64,000 bases of DNA, taken from positions 14,492,001 through 14,556,000 of the forward strand of contig CM067557.1 in assembly GCA_034509755.1 (NCBI GenBank), in the 5' to 3' direction. The notes below the pieces were generated by a model. It was not told where the DNA came from. It searched no databases and saw nothing but the letters and a program-made list of their open reading frames with translations. The position numbers were made by a program, and so were the translations under genes. Shown here piece by piece: positions 30,634 through 41,577 of the stretch. Numbering within the stretch: position 1 is the first letter of the stretch; every line of letters starts with the position of its first letter. Source of the DNA: Anisodus tanguticus (Eukaryota; Streptophyta; Magnoliopsida; Solanales; Solanaceae).

Positions 30634-30899
30634 TGTTAAATATACATCCGATATACACAATATACATGTGTATATCGGATGAACAGTGATATCTCGGGTT
30701 ACTGTAGCAGCCCACATATGGGCTAATTTTGTATACAATGTGTATATTAGTCTTGTATACTTACCATAATTGTATAGTTAGTCTCCAAATAGAATAAGGT
30801 TTTAGGAGTAGAATAGGAATAGGATTTTCCTATTATTGAAATATGTAAATTGTATATAGTCTTTCAATTAATCAAAATAATCAAGGGATTATTATTTCA
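30634..30899 (+). repeat. 5' LTR (266 bp) of the 30634-35667 copia element
   Basis: Starts TGTTAAATATAC, ends TATTTCA. Bases 30645-30658 (CATCCGATATACAC) and 30668-30681 are perfect 14-bp inverted repeats with a 9-nt loop. A second short palindrome lies at CAGCCCACATATGGGCT (30708-30724). It differs from the 3' LTR by scattered substitutions and small indels. Confidence 0.93.
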
Positions 30900-30913
30900 T
30901 GGTATCAAGAGTC
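30900..30913 (+). promoter_or_regulatory. Primer-binding site
   Basis: TGGTATCAAGAGTC follows the LTR directly. It matches TGGTATCAGAGCC with one inserted A and one substitution, so priming by initiator tRNA-Met would be weakened. Confidence 0.8.
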
Positions 30914-31055
30914 TAGGTTTATTTTCTCTCCGAAATATTTCCGTCCAAACAGCCCGGAATCCGACCTCCCTTCCTCGGGTTCCGTGCCCAAAAATTCTTT
31001 TTTTCTTCTCAAATTTCTTCTTCTGAATCCCTACATCACGTTTTGCGTTGCTATT

Positions 31056-31895
31056 ATGGCTAATAACACGTTTCACCCTGCCCTTGTTGTTTCTAATATC
31101 AAGAATCACATTCCTATCATTCTTGAGATAGAAAACGTCCATTATGTGACGTGGGTCGAATTGTTCAAAGTTCATGCACGCTAGCATCAAGTTCTCCATC
31201 ATATTATCCCTGCGGCTCCTACGGATACGGAGGTGCCCAGACCTGAAGATGATCCTAAGTTATGGACGACACTTGATGCTACTGTTCTTCAGTGGATTTA
31301 CTCCAATTTTTCTACCGACCTCTTGCAGACGATTATCGAACCAGATGCCACAGAGATGGCGGCTTGGAATAGAGTAAGTGATATATTCCAAGATAATCAA
31401 AATTCTCGTACTGTTACCTTGGAGCAGGAGTTCTCTCACGTCAACATGGAAGATTTCCCCAACGTTTCAGCATATTGCAAAAAGTTGAAGGAGTTGGCAG
31501 ACCAACTCCGCAACGTTGGTGCGCCAATCACCACAGACCGTTTTGTCCTTCAGATGGTTGCAGGCCTTTCAGAGGCATATAATGGTGTTGGCACGCTTCT
31601 TCGTCAGAGCAGCCTTCTTCCGCAATTTTATCAGGCTCGTTCTATGCTTACACTCGAAAAAACAAGCTTGGCCAAAAAGGCGGCTACCGGTGCTAGTCCC
31701 GTAGTCATGATGACCGAGTCCAATTTTCCTCCGTCCGGTTCCAACTACTCGGGCCAAAACCGCAACAACGGTGGGGGTAAAAAAGGTCAGAATAGAAAAA
31801 ATAATGGAAAAAATCGCGACGGCAACACAGGAGGCAGTCAGAATAGTGGCAGTAGCGGTGGTGCCCCTCGTGTCAGTCAGCACCAACAGTTTTGA
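31056..31895 (+). pseudogene. Copia gag with one internal stop (30634-35667 element)
   Basis: ATG at 31056 gives MANNTFHPALVV, SNIKNHIPIILEIENVHYVT and WVELFKVHA, then a TAG stop near 31182. The same frame continues open from 31233: WNRVSDIFQDNQNSRTVTLE, YCKKLKELADQLRNVG, FVLQMVAGLSEAYNGVGT and the Asn/Gly/Ser-rich basic tail RNNGGGKKGQNRKNNGKN. It ends at 31893-31895. One nonsense change separates it from an open Gag of about 280 residues. No CCHC knuckle is seen; the Asn/Lys/Arg tail may bind RNA. Confidence 0.88.
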
Positions 31896-32072
31896 GCCCC
31901 ACAGTGGGTCCCTATACAGTGGTAGTGGCCCAGCCATTTTGGGCCTAACAGTAGCGGGTTTCCAGCTTACTACCTGGGAAACTGGGGCCCAAATTTTCAA
32001 CAGCTCAGGCCTAGTTTTTAGGGTCCAGTCTCTGGTTTCAGGCCATCTTATGGGTCGGGGCAACATGACAGC

Positions 32073-32732
32073 GTGCTTGGGCCTCGGCCCCCGCAGGCCC
32101 ATCATGCAGCGGGCCTCACACCAACCGACATTGACGCTGTCATGCACACACTTGGATTAAATCCACAAGTCCCGAACTGCTATATGGACACCGGAGCCAC
32201 GACCCACATGACGTCCGATCAAGGTACTCTCTCGACTTATTCCAATTTGAGCTGTCCTTATGGCATAATTGTTGGTAATGGTAATTCAATTCCAATTCAT
32301 GGTTATGGTCATAAAACATTGTCGCCCCCTCCCAATCCACCACTTATCTTGAAAAATACACTTTATGCCCCCAAATTGATTAAAAATTTAGTGTATGTTC
32401 GAAAATTCACCATTGATAATTCTGTGTCTATTGAATTTGATACATTTGGATTTTCTGTGAATGATTTCAAGACGGGGAGTCATCTCATGAGGTGTGATAG
32501 TAGGAGAGATCTTTATCCCATCACGCCAAGTTCTGGTTTCTCGAGTCACTCATTGCTATCAACTTTTTCAACTCTGGCTCCTTCCTTGTGGCATGCTCTT
32601 CTAGGTCATCCAGGGTCATCTATTTTCTCTTCCTTAGATAAAAACAATTTTATTTCTTGTAGGGGTACGCGTAGTACTCCGAATTGTCAATCTTGTTCTT
32701 TAGAAAAAAATATTGCCATTTGTAGACTCTAA
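32073..32732 (+). pseudogene. Copia protease and integrase zinc region (30634-35667 element)
   Basis: Open over 219 codons: TPTDIDAVMHTLGLNPQVPN, CYMDTGATTHMTSDQGTLST (catalytic D-T-G), NTLYAPKLIKNLVYVRKFTI, GFSVNDFKTGSHLMRCDS and the HHCC zinc finger LWHALLGHPGSS with CQSCSLEKN. The frame closes at 32730-32732, just before the integrase core. Confidence 0.88.
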
Positions 32733-33520
32733 TTCTCATACTTTAATATCATTTGATATTATACATAGTGATCTATGGATGTATCATGTTCTTAGTTCTT
32801 TGGGTCATCGGTATTATGTTCTCTTTTTGGATGATGATTCTAAATTTTTGTGGACTTTTCCAATAGCGAAAAAATCTCAAGTTTTTTCCATCTTCTTAAA
32901 ATTTAGAGCATTCATTAGAACCCAAATCGAACGTGAAATAAAAAATATCCAATGTGATAATGGCAAAGAACATGACAATGGGGTGTTTCGGGAATTTTGT
33001 GCAAATAATGGGATCAATTTTCATTTTTCTTGCCCTCATACATCTTCACAAAATAGGAAAGCAGAACGCAAAATTCATACCATTAATAACATTGTCCGTA
33101 CTTTATTAATTCATGCTTCCATACCCCCGTCTTTTGGCATCATGCTCTACAAATGACTACATATCTTCTTAACATTATTCCTTCCAAAGGTCTGACATAT
33201 TCGTCCCCCCCTTCAAATTTTATATAATAAGACTCATTTGTATTCACATCTTAGGGTCTTTGGGTGCTTGTGTTATCCACTATTTCCGTCCACCACAATT
33301 AATAAACTTCAGGCCCGTTCTACCCCGTGTGAGTTCTTGGTTTATCCGTCAAATCATCGTGGTTACAAATGTTTTGATTTATCTTCTAATAAAATCATCA
33401 TTAGTCGCCATATAATTTTTTATGAATCCCAATTTCCGTTTTCTAAGGTTAGTACTCCCGTGCCTAGTTCGTATAATTTTTTGGATGATGATATATCCCC
33501 GTATATTATTCACTAATTTT
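32713..33520 (+). pseudogene. Copia integrase core (30634-35667 element)
   Basis: FDIIHSDLWMYHVLSSLGH (first Asp), QCDNGKEHDNGVF (second Asp) and SQNRKAERKIHTINNIV (Glu). The frame ends at 33154-33156 after PPSFG, where one base is missing relative to PPSFWHHAL in the sister copies. The tail continues from 33238 with SHLRVFGCLCYPLF and NHRGYKCFD. The full triad is present; the enzyme is broken only by frameshifts. Confidence 0.88.
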
Positions 33521-33883
33521 TGGATGTGTCTCGCACCCCAAATCTGCCAACAGGCCCACTGCCCGCTGGTCCTCCCGTAACGTCATCGTCTACAGTTCTG
33601 GGTCTAGAAATTAGACCATCTATCCTGCCCAGTTCTGGTTACTGATTCCGGGTCCAATCTTGGCTCAGTTCCTGTGTCCAGTTCCGGCTCCAGTTATCGA
33701 TATGGGCCAGCAGGCCCACTACCTGTTGGCCAGTCCGTCACAAGTCCCGACATTTCCCAAAATCCTCCCAATTCTCCCCCGAGTCAGAGACCAATCACTC
33801 GTAGTCAACTGAGTATTTTTAAAACCAAAAAGATATTTTAATTTAAATTCTAATGTTCTTAATCCCCTCTACCCCGTAACCTA

Positions 33884-34716
33884 GTGTCTGCTTTAAATGA
33901 CCCGAATTGGAAAATTGCTATGACCGACGAATATAATGCTCTTATTGATAATAAGACATGGAAGTTGGTGCCCCATCCATCTGGTGTTAATATTATTCGG
34001 TCCATATGGATTTTTGCTCATAAGGATAAGTCTGACGGTTCTTTTGTGAGGCATAAGGCTCGTCTTGTAGGTGATGGTAAGACACATCAGGTTAGTGTGG
34101 ATTGTGGTGAGACATTTAGTCTGGTGGTCAAGCTGGCTACCATTCGCACTATGCTCAGCTTGGCTCTTTCGAAAACATGGCCCATTCATCAGTTAGATGT
34201 GACGAATGCTTTCTTGCATGGTGATCTCAAGGAAACTGTTTATATGCATCAGCCCTTAGGGATCCCAAATATCCTCATCATGTCTATTTGTTGAAGAAGT
34301 CCTTGTATGGGCTTAAGCAGTCTCCACGATCTTGGTATAAGAGGTTTGCAGACTATGTTTTGACTATTGGGTTCTCTCACAGCAGGTCTGATAATTCATT
34401 ATTCATATATCGTCGTGGTTCTTCATTGGCTTATATACTATTATATGTGGATGATATTATCGTGACTGCCTCTTCTGATGCATTACGCCAGTCTATCATG
34501 ACAATGCTCAGTTCTGAGTTTGCTATGAAAGACTTAGGGCCCTTGAGTTACTTTATGGGAATTGTTGTTACTCGTCATGCAAGTGGGTTGTTCTTATCAC
34601 ATAGGAAGTATGCATCTGAGATAATTGAGAGGGCTGGGATGTCATCTTGTAAGTCCACTTCCACTCCAGTTGATACTAAACCCAAGTTGGGTGCTGCGGC
34701 TGGCTCACCTTATTAG
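33884..34716 (+). pseudogene. Copia reverse transcriptase (30634-35667 element)
   Basis: ALNDPNWKIAMTDEYNALID, WKLVPHPSGVNIIRSIWIFA, HQLDVTNAFLHGDLKETVY and MHQPLG, then a small deletion and frameshift at about 34258, and on with KKSLYGLKQSPRSWYKRFAD, LLYVDDIIVTASS (YVDD at about 34441-34452), FAMKDLGPLSYFMGI and TPVDTKPKLGAAAGSPY, closing at a stop, 34714-34716. One frameshift and one stop separate it from an open polymerase. Confidence 0.9.
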
Positions 34717-35406
34717 GATTCGACCCGCTATCGCAGTATTGCAAGGGCCCTTCAGTATCTTACATTCATGAGAACAAATATTATGTATGTCGTACAACAT
34801 GTGTATTTGTTTATGCATGATCCCAAGGTTGACCACATGAATGCACTCAAATGCATTATTAGGTACATCCAGGGGACACTTGACTATGGCTTACATTTAT
34901 ATCCGTCATCTACATCTACTCTTGTCTCGTACACAGATGCTGATTGGGGTGGCTTTTCGGACACCAGATGCTCTATGTCTGGCTATTGTTTGTTTCTTGA
35001 TACTAACTTGGTCTCATGGTCTGCAAAGCGTCAATCGACATTGTCCCGCTCTAGTGTAGATGCCGAGTATTGAGGGGTAGCCAATGTGGTCTCTGAATCA
35101 TGTTGGTTGCGCAATCTTCTTTTAGAGCTTCACTGTCCTATTCAGAAAGCTACCTTGGTTTACTGTGATAATGTTAGTGTCATCTAACTTTCTAGGAATC
35201 CGGTTCAGCACCAGCGCACTAAACATATCAAGATGGACATTCATTTTGTTCGCGAAAAGGTAGCTCGTGGACAAGTACACGTCTATCATGTCCCTTCCAG
35301 ATATCAGATTGCAGACATCTTTACAAAGGGTCTTCCCTCGGTCCTTTTTGAAGATTTTAGGGACAGTCTCAGCGTTCGAAGACCGCCCGCTATGACTGCG
35401 GGGGAG
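34717..35406 (+). pseudogene. Copia RNase H (30634-35667 element)
   Basis: LQYLTF, LFMHDPKVDHMNALKCIIRY, SYTDADWGGFSDTR, SGYCLFLDTNLVSWSAKRQS and SSVDAEY, then a stop at 35071-35073. The end reads YCDNVSVI followed by a stop (TAA near 35186), NPVQHQRTKHIKMDIHFVRE and DIFTKGLPSVLFEDF. The tail CTGCGGGGGAG at 35396-35406 is the polypurine tract. Confidence 0.88.
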
Positions 35407-35667
35407 TGTTAAATATACATCTGATATACACATTATACATGTGTATATCGGATGAACAGTAGTATCTCAGGTTACTGTAGCAGCCCACATATGGGCTGAT
35501 CTTGTATACAATGTGTAAATTAGTCTTGTACCTTAATTAGTCTTGTACACTTACCATAATTGTATAGTTAGTTTCCAAATAGAATAAGGTTTTAGGAGTA
35601 GAATAAGAATAGGATTTTCCTATTAATCTTTCAATTAATCAAAATAATTAAGGGATTATTTCTTTCA
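35407..35667 (+). repeat. 3' LTR (261 bp) of the 30634-35667 copia element
   Basis: TGTTAAATATAC to TCTTTCA. The hairpin arms 35418-35431 and 35441-35454 differ from the 5' LTR by one change that gives a G/T pair. It carries a local duplication of TTAGTCTTGTAC (about 35519-35550) absent from the 5' LTR. Confidence 0.93.
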
Positions 35668-35672
35668 ATAAT

Positions 35673-37470
35673 GAGATGTTATTAGAATATATTTTGATAG
35701 AGGTCTGATTTTATTAGACTATAAATCTTGATTAATAAGTAAGTTCAGCTTCAAGATTCTTTACATGAGTGTTTCCATTTATTCTTTTTCCTTTTATTTG
35801 TTGACTATGGAGCGACAAAATACAGTGAAAGAAAAACTCTAAATGATCAAAATCTCATATATTAAAGTCTCAACTCTTAACCTTATCTGTGAGTTTTTCG
35901 TCTTTTCATTTCATTGAAAACACTGAAATGAAATCAAAATTAAAGGTCGAATCACAGGAATCCATTCATAAAAGCTCAACCTCAAAATTTAGCTCATGAG
36001 GGAGGATTGTCCAAATTCATATAACCAAACTATCAGTCTATTGCAAATCAATGTGGGACTCTAACTCATGTTGAAGCTAGCTAAGTAGGTGTGAATGAGA
36101 AATGGAAGGGAAAATGAAATTTAAAGCAAAGTTTTTTTTGGAAAGGAACTTTGTATCACATTGGTGGTGGAAAGAAAGAGTTGTGTGCTTATATATGAAA
36201 GCACTTCTTCTAGCTCTTAAAGAGTTGAGAAAAGGAACTCCTCTCGCACCGCCGCCATCGCTCGGCTCGAATTCGAATTTGGATCTGGATCTGAATTTGG
36301 ATAAATGACCTGATTGATTGATAATATTTTAGACCAAATTTATTTTATTCATTTTTTCATTTCTAATATTTTTCCGCATCAAAATTAATTTAAAAATTCG
36401 CGGAATAATTCCCAACAGACATTTCTATTTTTGGAAAAGGCATGGCTTTTCGGAACTGACACCATACATGTTCTGAGCATGTATTTCGCTGGCTATAAAT
36501 ACAGAAGCAATGCCTCATTTTCTACATTTGGAATTTTTGAAAAAAACTCTGCAGAACAATCTGCATTCTACATACTTTTACAAACTAAAACTGAGTCAGT
36601 GTCTTGTGTGATTCGTTGTCATCTTTGAGTTCGCGTGAAGTCAGAGGCGTTTGAGGTACCGCTACTCCTTTGACAGGTTTATCCGTTATATCCTAGGAGG
36701 AAGTAATCCATAACCTCGGGTACTTAAGAGAATTAAATTCTTTAAGGACACACAGTGAATTCTGTGATCTCGGATATTTAAGTTTCTGCATTTTATATTT
36801 TGCTCAAATTAATTTAAGTTTCTGATTTATTGATTTTTGCACTCAGATTGGACAACAACCCACTCTAACAAAAGGAAAATCTTTACCTATGTTGGATTAT
36901 AGTTATGGATTAATGTTATTAGCGATAATGGAACATAAAGATTGCTACAAACACAAGGTTTTAATAAAAAAAACCTAGAAATTGAGATTTCAACTTTAAG
37001 CTCCCAATTGAGAAGAGTATAAGAACTTTAGAGTTGATTTTGTCAAATTGATTGTTGTAGAAAGGGTTTCTAATGTGAACTACGTGGATGGAGCTTACGT
37101 TTAGGCTCGAGGCATTGTTTCCAAATATCCCCCTTATAACCAATTGAGCTGCCCAAGCGGACAGGGTCGAGGCATTGTTGAGGTGAGTTAAAACGTGTTT
37201 TTACTAAGGTTCTTTTCTCACAAATAACTTGTCTTCCATGTGTTTGTAAGAACTTAGAGAGTAAATGTATGTTTGATTGAAACAGACATGCATGCGTTAT
37301 CCATAATTATCCATAAGTTATTCAATCCAAGCTTTATATGTTAAGGTAGGACGAAAGAAGTATTTTCTTGATCTCTTTATGCCAAGTTTACATGTTTTCT
37401 ATTGTTTTGTTGATCAGGTTGCATGAATTCATAAACAATTGAAAACATCAAAACTTGGCATAGAGGACTA
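35673..37470. other. Non-coding; possible LTR-like repeat
   Basis: No gene. The part 35990-36870 has LTR-like features: a good TATA box (GGCTATAAATACAG, TATAAATA at 36494-36501), a second one (TTATATATGAAAG near 36189), and a transcript-leader-like sequence after it. I could not find paired ends, a target duplication, a primer-binding site or coding sequence, so a solo LTR of an unidentified family is only a guess. The frame at 36102-36308 has a GC-rich end but no motif. Confidence 0.4.
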
Positions 37471-37819
37471 GATTAAACTAAGGGTGTACAGTGGGCCGGG
37501 ATGGCCCGATCCCGCCTCGGCCCTTCCCGCAACCCGCCCCGACCTGCCCTAGCCCCCAAAAAAAGTTGGAATGTCCACCGTCGATATAGGGGATCGAACT
37601 CGGGACGGGACTAGGACTCGTCCCGATCCTGTCCATCCTGACCCGTCCCCCCACCCCCTTGCAGAAATAACCGTTGCACAACGGCCAAATTTTTATTTTA
37701 GATGTTGGCAACAGCTAATAAAGGTCATCCCCCCCCCCCCCCATAAACCTTTCTACCCCCTTAATATTTATTTTTAACCCCTAAGTTAGTATATTTACAC
37801 TTTAACCCTATTTCTCAAC

Positions 37820-37827
37820 TATAAATA
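37820..37827 (+). promoter_or_regulatory. TATA box of the complete hAT element
   Basis: TATAAATA within CTCAACTATAAATACC, about 300 bp upstream of the transposase ATG at 38128. The same position and context occur in the truncated copy. Confidence 0.6.
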
Positions 37828-38127
37828 CCTTATTTCACTCTTCATTTTTCTCACAAATCTTCCTATCATCTCTCTAACCTCTCTCTCTCTACAAGTCTAC
37901 ATTGCACACTAAATATTATATTTTATTTGCTAATTTCTATCAAAGTTCAAAAATTGGGAGTGAAGTTGGCAACTAGCTTGAGGATCATCGAGCAAAGTTT
38001 CAATTTTCAACCTCGATTACACGTCGACGTTTGGTACATTCATTCATTCTTTAAATTATTATTGTTACTTAATTTTAATTATCGTACTTAATTTCATTAA
38101 CTGTAATTATTTATTTACATAATTATA

Positions 38128-39807
38128 ATGGAATGAAGTGGACATTTTTCTGGTAGAGGTACTAGGGGTAACAGGGGTAAGGGTGCATCTTCTAGTAATC
38201 CTAATTGCAATGATTTCACTCATTTAGATGAAACTAATTTTTTAAATGTTAATATTAACATACCATTACATCATGAGGTATATTCTACATCTGAACCATA
38301 CTTTAATTTAGAAAATGAATTAGAAGATAATTTAGATAATACACCCACTAGTGCACCTCCACCACAGGCTCAGACTGTGTCTCATGCTGAAACTGGAATG
38401 ACTCATATTCCCCCTAGTATAAGTCGAGGACAAAAACAATAAAAATTAAAATCACATGCATGAGATTTTTTGATAGGGACATTCCTAATCAACTGGCTAT
38501 TTGTAAAATTTGCCGCGAAGTTTATAAATTTAAAACTGGAAAAGGTCAAGGTGGGATGGGAGGGTTAATGAGACATGTAGAAAACTCTCACAAATCAAGG
38601 TATAACCAATACTTGACTGAAAAATCGGGACAAAGTTCACATAGTGTCCCCGACCAAGTACAATGCCGAATTAACCCGATGACGGGGGAGTTATAGGTCC
38701 AAAATATGATAAACACAAAGATCGGGAAAATTTAGCAAAAATAGTTGATGTGGAGGGTTTTCCTTTTTCATTTCTTTCCTCTCCTGGTTTTATTCATTAC
38801 ATTTGAGAAACATATAATCTCAACAATATTTACATTATGCATTGTATCATCTTAATGGCAAAGTGGCTATCACTTCTGACATAGGCCGTAGTACTAATGA
38901 TAATGATTATTTAACTGTTACATGTCATTGGATAGATCAGAATTGGTCTATGCAAAAACGTATATTAGGATATAGATATATTGATGATAGACACATTGGA
39001 GCTTTTGTTTCAAGAAATATTCATGAAATTAGTGAATATTATGGAATTATTGATAAAATTATGACTATTACATTAGATAATGATTCTTCTAATGATTCTG
39101 CTGTAAACATTTTAAAAACTCGATTGACTCCATCTTTTCCCGATATTTTTCATGTTAGATGTGCATGTCATATTTATAACTTAGTTGTAAATGATGACCT
39201 AAAACTTTTTAGCTCTATTCTTGATAAAGTACAATTTGCTATCAACTTTATTTTTAAAGATAATAAAATACAAAGACGCAAAGAGTATAAAAAAATATGT
39301 CATGATTATGGATTACCTTATAGAAAAATTCCAGAAGAAGTTGCAACTAGGTGGAATTCTTTGTATGAACAATTAGTTGTTGCTCACGAGTATAGAAGAC
39401 CTATAACATTATTATTAACGCCCATAATCAAAATCCAAGGGATATGCATGTAGATGATGATTGGAAAAATATTTTGGAACTTAATATATTCTTAGATAAA
39501 TGTTTTCTAGCTACTAAGGAATTTTCTGGTATTTATTATCCTACTATTTCATCTATGTTATTTTATATAGCTCTAATATTTTTGTTACTTAATGAATATA
39601 TGCAAAAACCAACTTACGCTCCATCTATTAAAAAATGTTTTTAAAATTTAAAAAATGTTTTTTCGTATTCCCACTATTTATTTTATTGGTGTTGTATTAA
39701 ATCCTACTATTAAAGTAGACAGTTGTAAATCACTTGTTGAAACGATTTATGAAAGCTTAGAAATACTTCCAACTCCAACAGACCCAACTAAAGAATAAGT
39801 TATGTCT

Positions 39808-39841
<34 letters not shown>

Positions 39842-40435
39842 TTACCAAGAGCAAAGTGCAAATAATCAACCGGCTTATTTACCATCTTCTTGTACTTCAT
39901 TGTAACCTTATAAAAACATGCGGTTTCTGCTTCAAGTATTCAAATCCTTAGAAATTGAATGTATAGTGGTTCAAGTTCTTCACAAATTAGCGAGTTTGAT
40001 GTTTATGTTTTACAGGTACCGTACGAATCAATTGTCAATAAAGATAGACATGAAGACTTGCTGAAATACTAGAGGGAGAATGAGAAGACATTTTCAACAC
40101 TATCAAAGATGACCCGAGATGTGTTGAATATTCAAGCGTCATCAGCAGCTTCTAAAAGCACTTTTTCTGCTGGAAGGTTTCAAATAGGAGAGCACAGACA
40201 CTCATTGGCGGGAGACAACTTAGAGATTTCAGTTTTATTCAGAGATTGGATTAGAGCGGAGCGTAGAAGGTGCGGTCAACCAGAGATCAACGAAGAAGAC
40301 GACTACAACTACAACGAAATCTTATCCGAGGGAGCAGGAAGCGACGTCGAACAATTTGACCAACAACTTCCAATTCCAACAGAAAATCCTCAAGAGATTG
40401 TGAGGAAATTAGAAAAAGTATGGTTGAATATGTAA
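38128..40435 (+). pseudogene. hAT transposase (BED zinc finger, RICESLEEPER type), broken
   Basis: The ATG at 38128 is followed by a TGA at codon 3 (the truncated copy has CGA there). Then come an acidic region, the BED finger (CKICREVYKFKTGKGQGG, HVENSH; 38500-38610), and from 38842 the core YHLNGKVAITSDIGRSTND, HWIDQNWSMQKRILGYRYID, IMTITLDNDSSNDSAV, FHVRCACHIYNLVVNDD and EEVATRWNSLYEQL. DWKNILELNIFLDKCF follows at 39447. The hAT dimerisation domain is at 40109-40435 (STFSAGRFQIGEHRHSLAGD). The residues of the RNase H-like fold are visible, but several stops and frame changes intervene. Confidence 0.87.
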
Positions 40436-40838
40436 TTTTTTTAATGACAATTTTACTATGTGATTTGCAACTTTTGAACTACGAAACAAAGTTGCAATTT
40501 TAAAATTGTATTACAAAAAAAATCATATTTCTATTAAATAATATAAGAGGCACAAAAACAGTCTTGAGATGTTTTTAGTCACTATCTTGTTCAATTATTG
40601 AAGTGCTTAAATATATATTTTAAAAAATTACGGGTCTAATAAAATTAAAATCCCCCTACTGACCCGACCCGACCCGTCCCCCTAAATCTCGTCCCCTCTT
40701 CCGGCGGGATGTGGGACAGGACCTCTTGCCATCCCCCTATCCCGACCTGCCAAATCCTGATCCCGACCACCCACCCCGTCCCCCAAATCCTGTCCCGTTC
40801 CGCCCCGGCCCATTCCATTGGCCACCCCTAGATTAAAC

Positions 40839-41577
40839 AACTCTATTAGCAGTAAATGGTGTTCCATGATAGAAAGCACTAGTAGTAGAAAAAAAGAAAC
40901 CAACATCTGAAAATAGAAACAAGAAGAGAGAATACAATGTGCACAGCCAAAGCTAAAAGTAACTACAACAAACAATCTAATCGACACAACAACAACATAC
41001 CTAGTATGATCACATAAGTGGGGTCTAGGAAGGGTGGAGTATAATGCAGACGTTACTCTTACCTTGAGTAAGTTGAGAGGTTGTTTCAGGTAAGACGCTC
41101 AGCTCGAGAAAAGCATTTTCAAAACAAGTTTGAAAAATACAAGAGAAAAAAACAATGATGAAAAAAACTTAAGAAGAGAAAAATATTGACAGTAAAATAG
41201 TAGAGATAACCAAAGTAAAAGGAACAACAAAGTAGTAAAATTGCGGAATATGATAATACTAGCACAATAGCAGTGAGATTGATAAGGGGAAGCAAATAAA
41301 GTGTTCTAAACTAGTGCCAATCTCTCCCACAGAAAAGAGAGAAAACACTTAATTACTCACTAATCTCTCTACCATAATCCTCAACCGAACAGTGTCGGGC
41401 TTACGACATTCTAACTTTTGAACTACTAAGCAACTACTAAGCTCTCACCCACCATTCCCCTCCTCGTTTCTCCGTTAGTTTAGCTGCAGCGGTCGCAGAC
41501 GCAGGAAGCAGTTCCTCGATAGAAAATTGGAAACGTCGCTCTAATCAACACATTTAGTGAAAAATAAATATCAGACC
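40839..41577. other. Non-coding spacer with dispersed repeat
   Basis: The stretch 40985-41110 resembles a repeat I remember as common in nightshade genomes (CAACAACATACC, AAGTGGGGTCTAGG, GAGAGGTTGTTTC words). Its class is uncertain, and no ends are visible. The rest holds no gene. Confidence 0.5.

Larger units (their letters stand above)
30634..35667 (+). mobile_element. Copia retrotransposon with both LTRs and ATAAT target duplication
   Basis: Total 5034 bp, flanked by ATAAT at 30629-30633 and 35668-35672. Both LTRs, primer-binding site, gag, protease, integrase, reverse transcriptase, RNase H and polypurine tract are present in order. Each coding domain carries lesions, so the copy is a dead full-length insertion. 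It is the best reference for the family that includes 6304-8840, 9886-12515, 42524-42883 and 59634-64000. Confidence 0.95.
37479..40830 (+). mobile_element. hAT transposon with both ends and 8-bp target duplication
   Basis: Flanked by GATTAAAC at 37471-37478 and 40831-40838. Termini are TAAGGGTGTACAGTGGGCC on the left and, reverse complemented, TAGGGGTGGCCAATGGAATG on the right, a short imperfect inverted repeat of hAT type. Length 3352 bp. Both ends are very GC-rich and C-rich with tandem GGCCC/CCCGACC words. It is the complete relative of 13871-16024. Confidence 0.93.

Noticed and set aside
30494..30682. 62-codon ORF
   Set aside because: Ends inside the neighbouring LTR; no motif.
36102..36308. 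68-codon ORF
   Set aside because: Basic and leucine-rich by composition, no family; lies in an LTR-like non-coding stretch.
40682..40987. 101-codon minus-strand ORF with Gly/Arg repeats
   Set aside because: Encoded by the GC-rich end of the hAT element.
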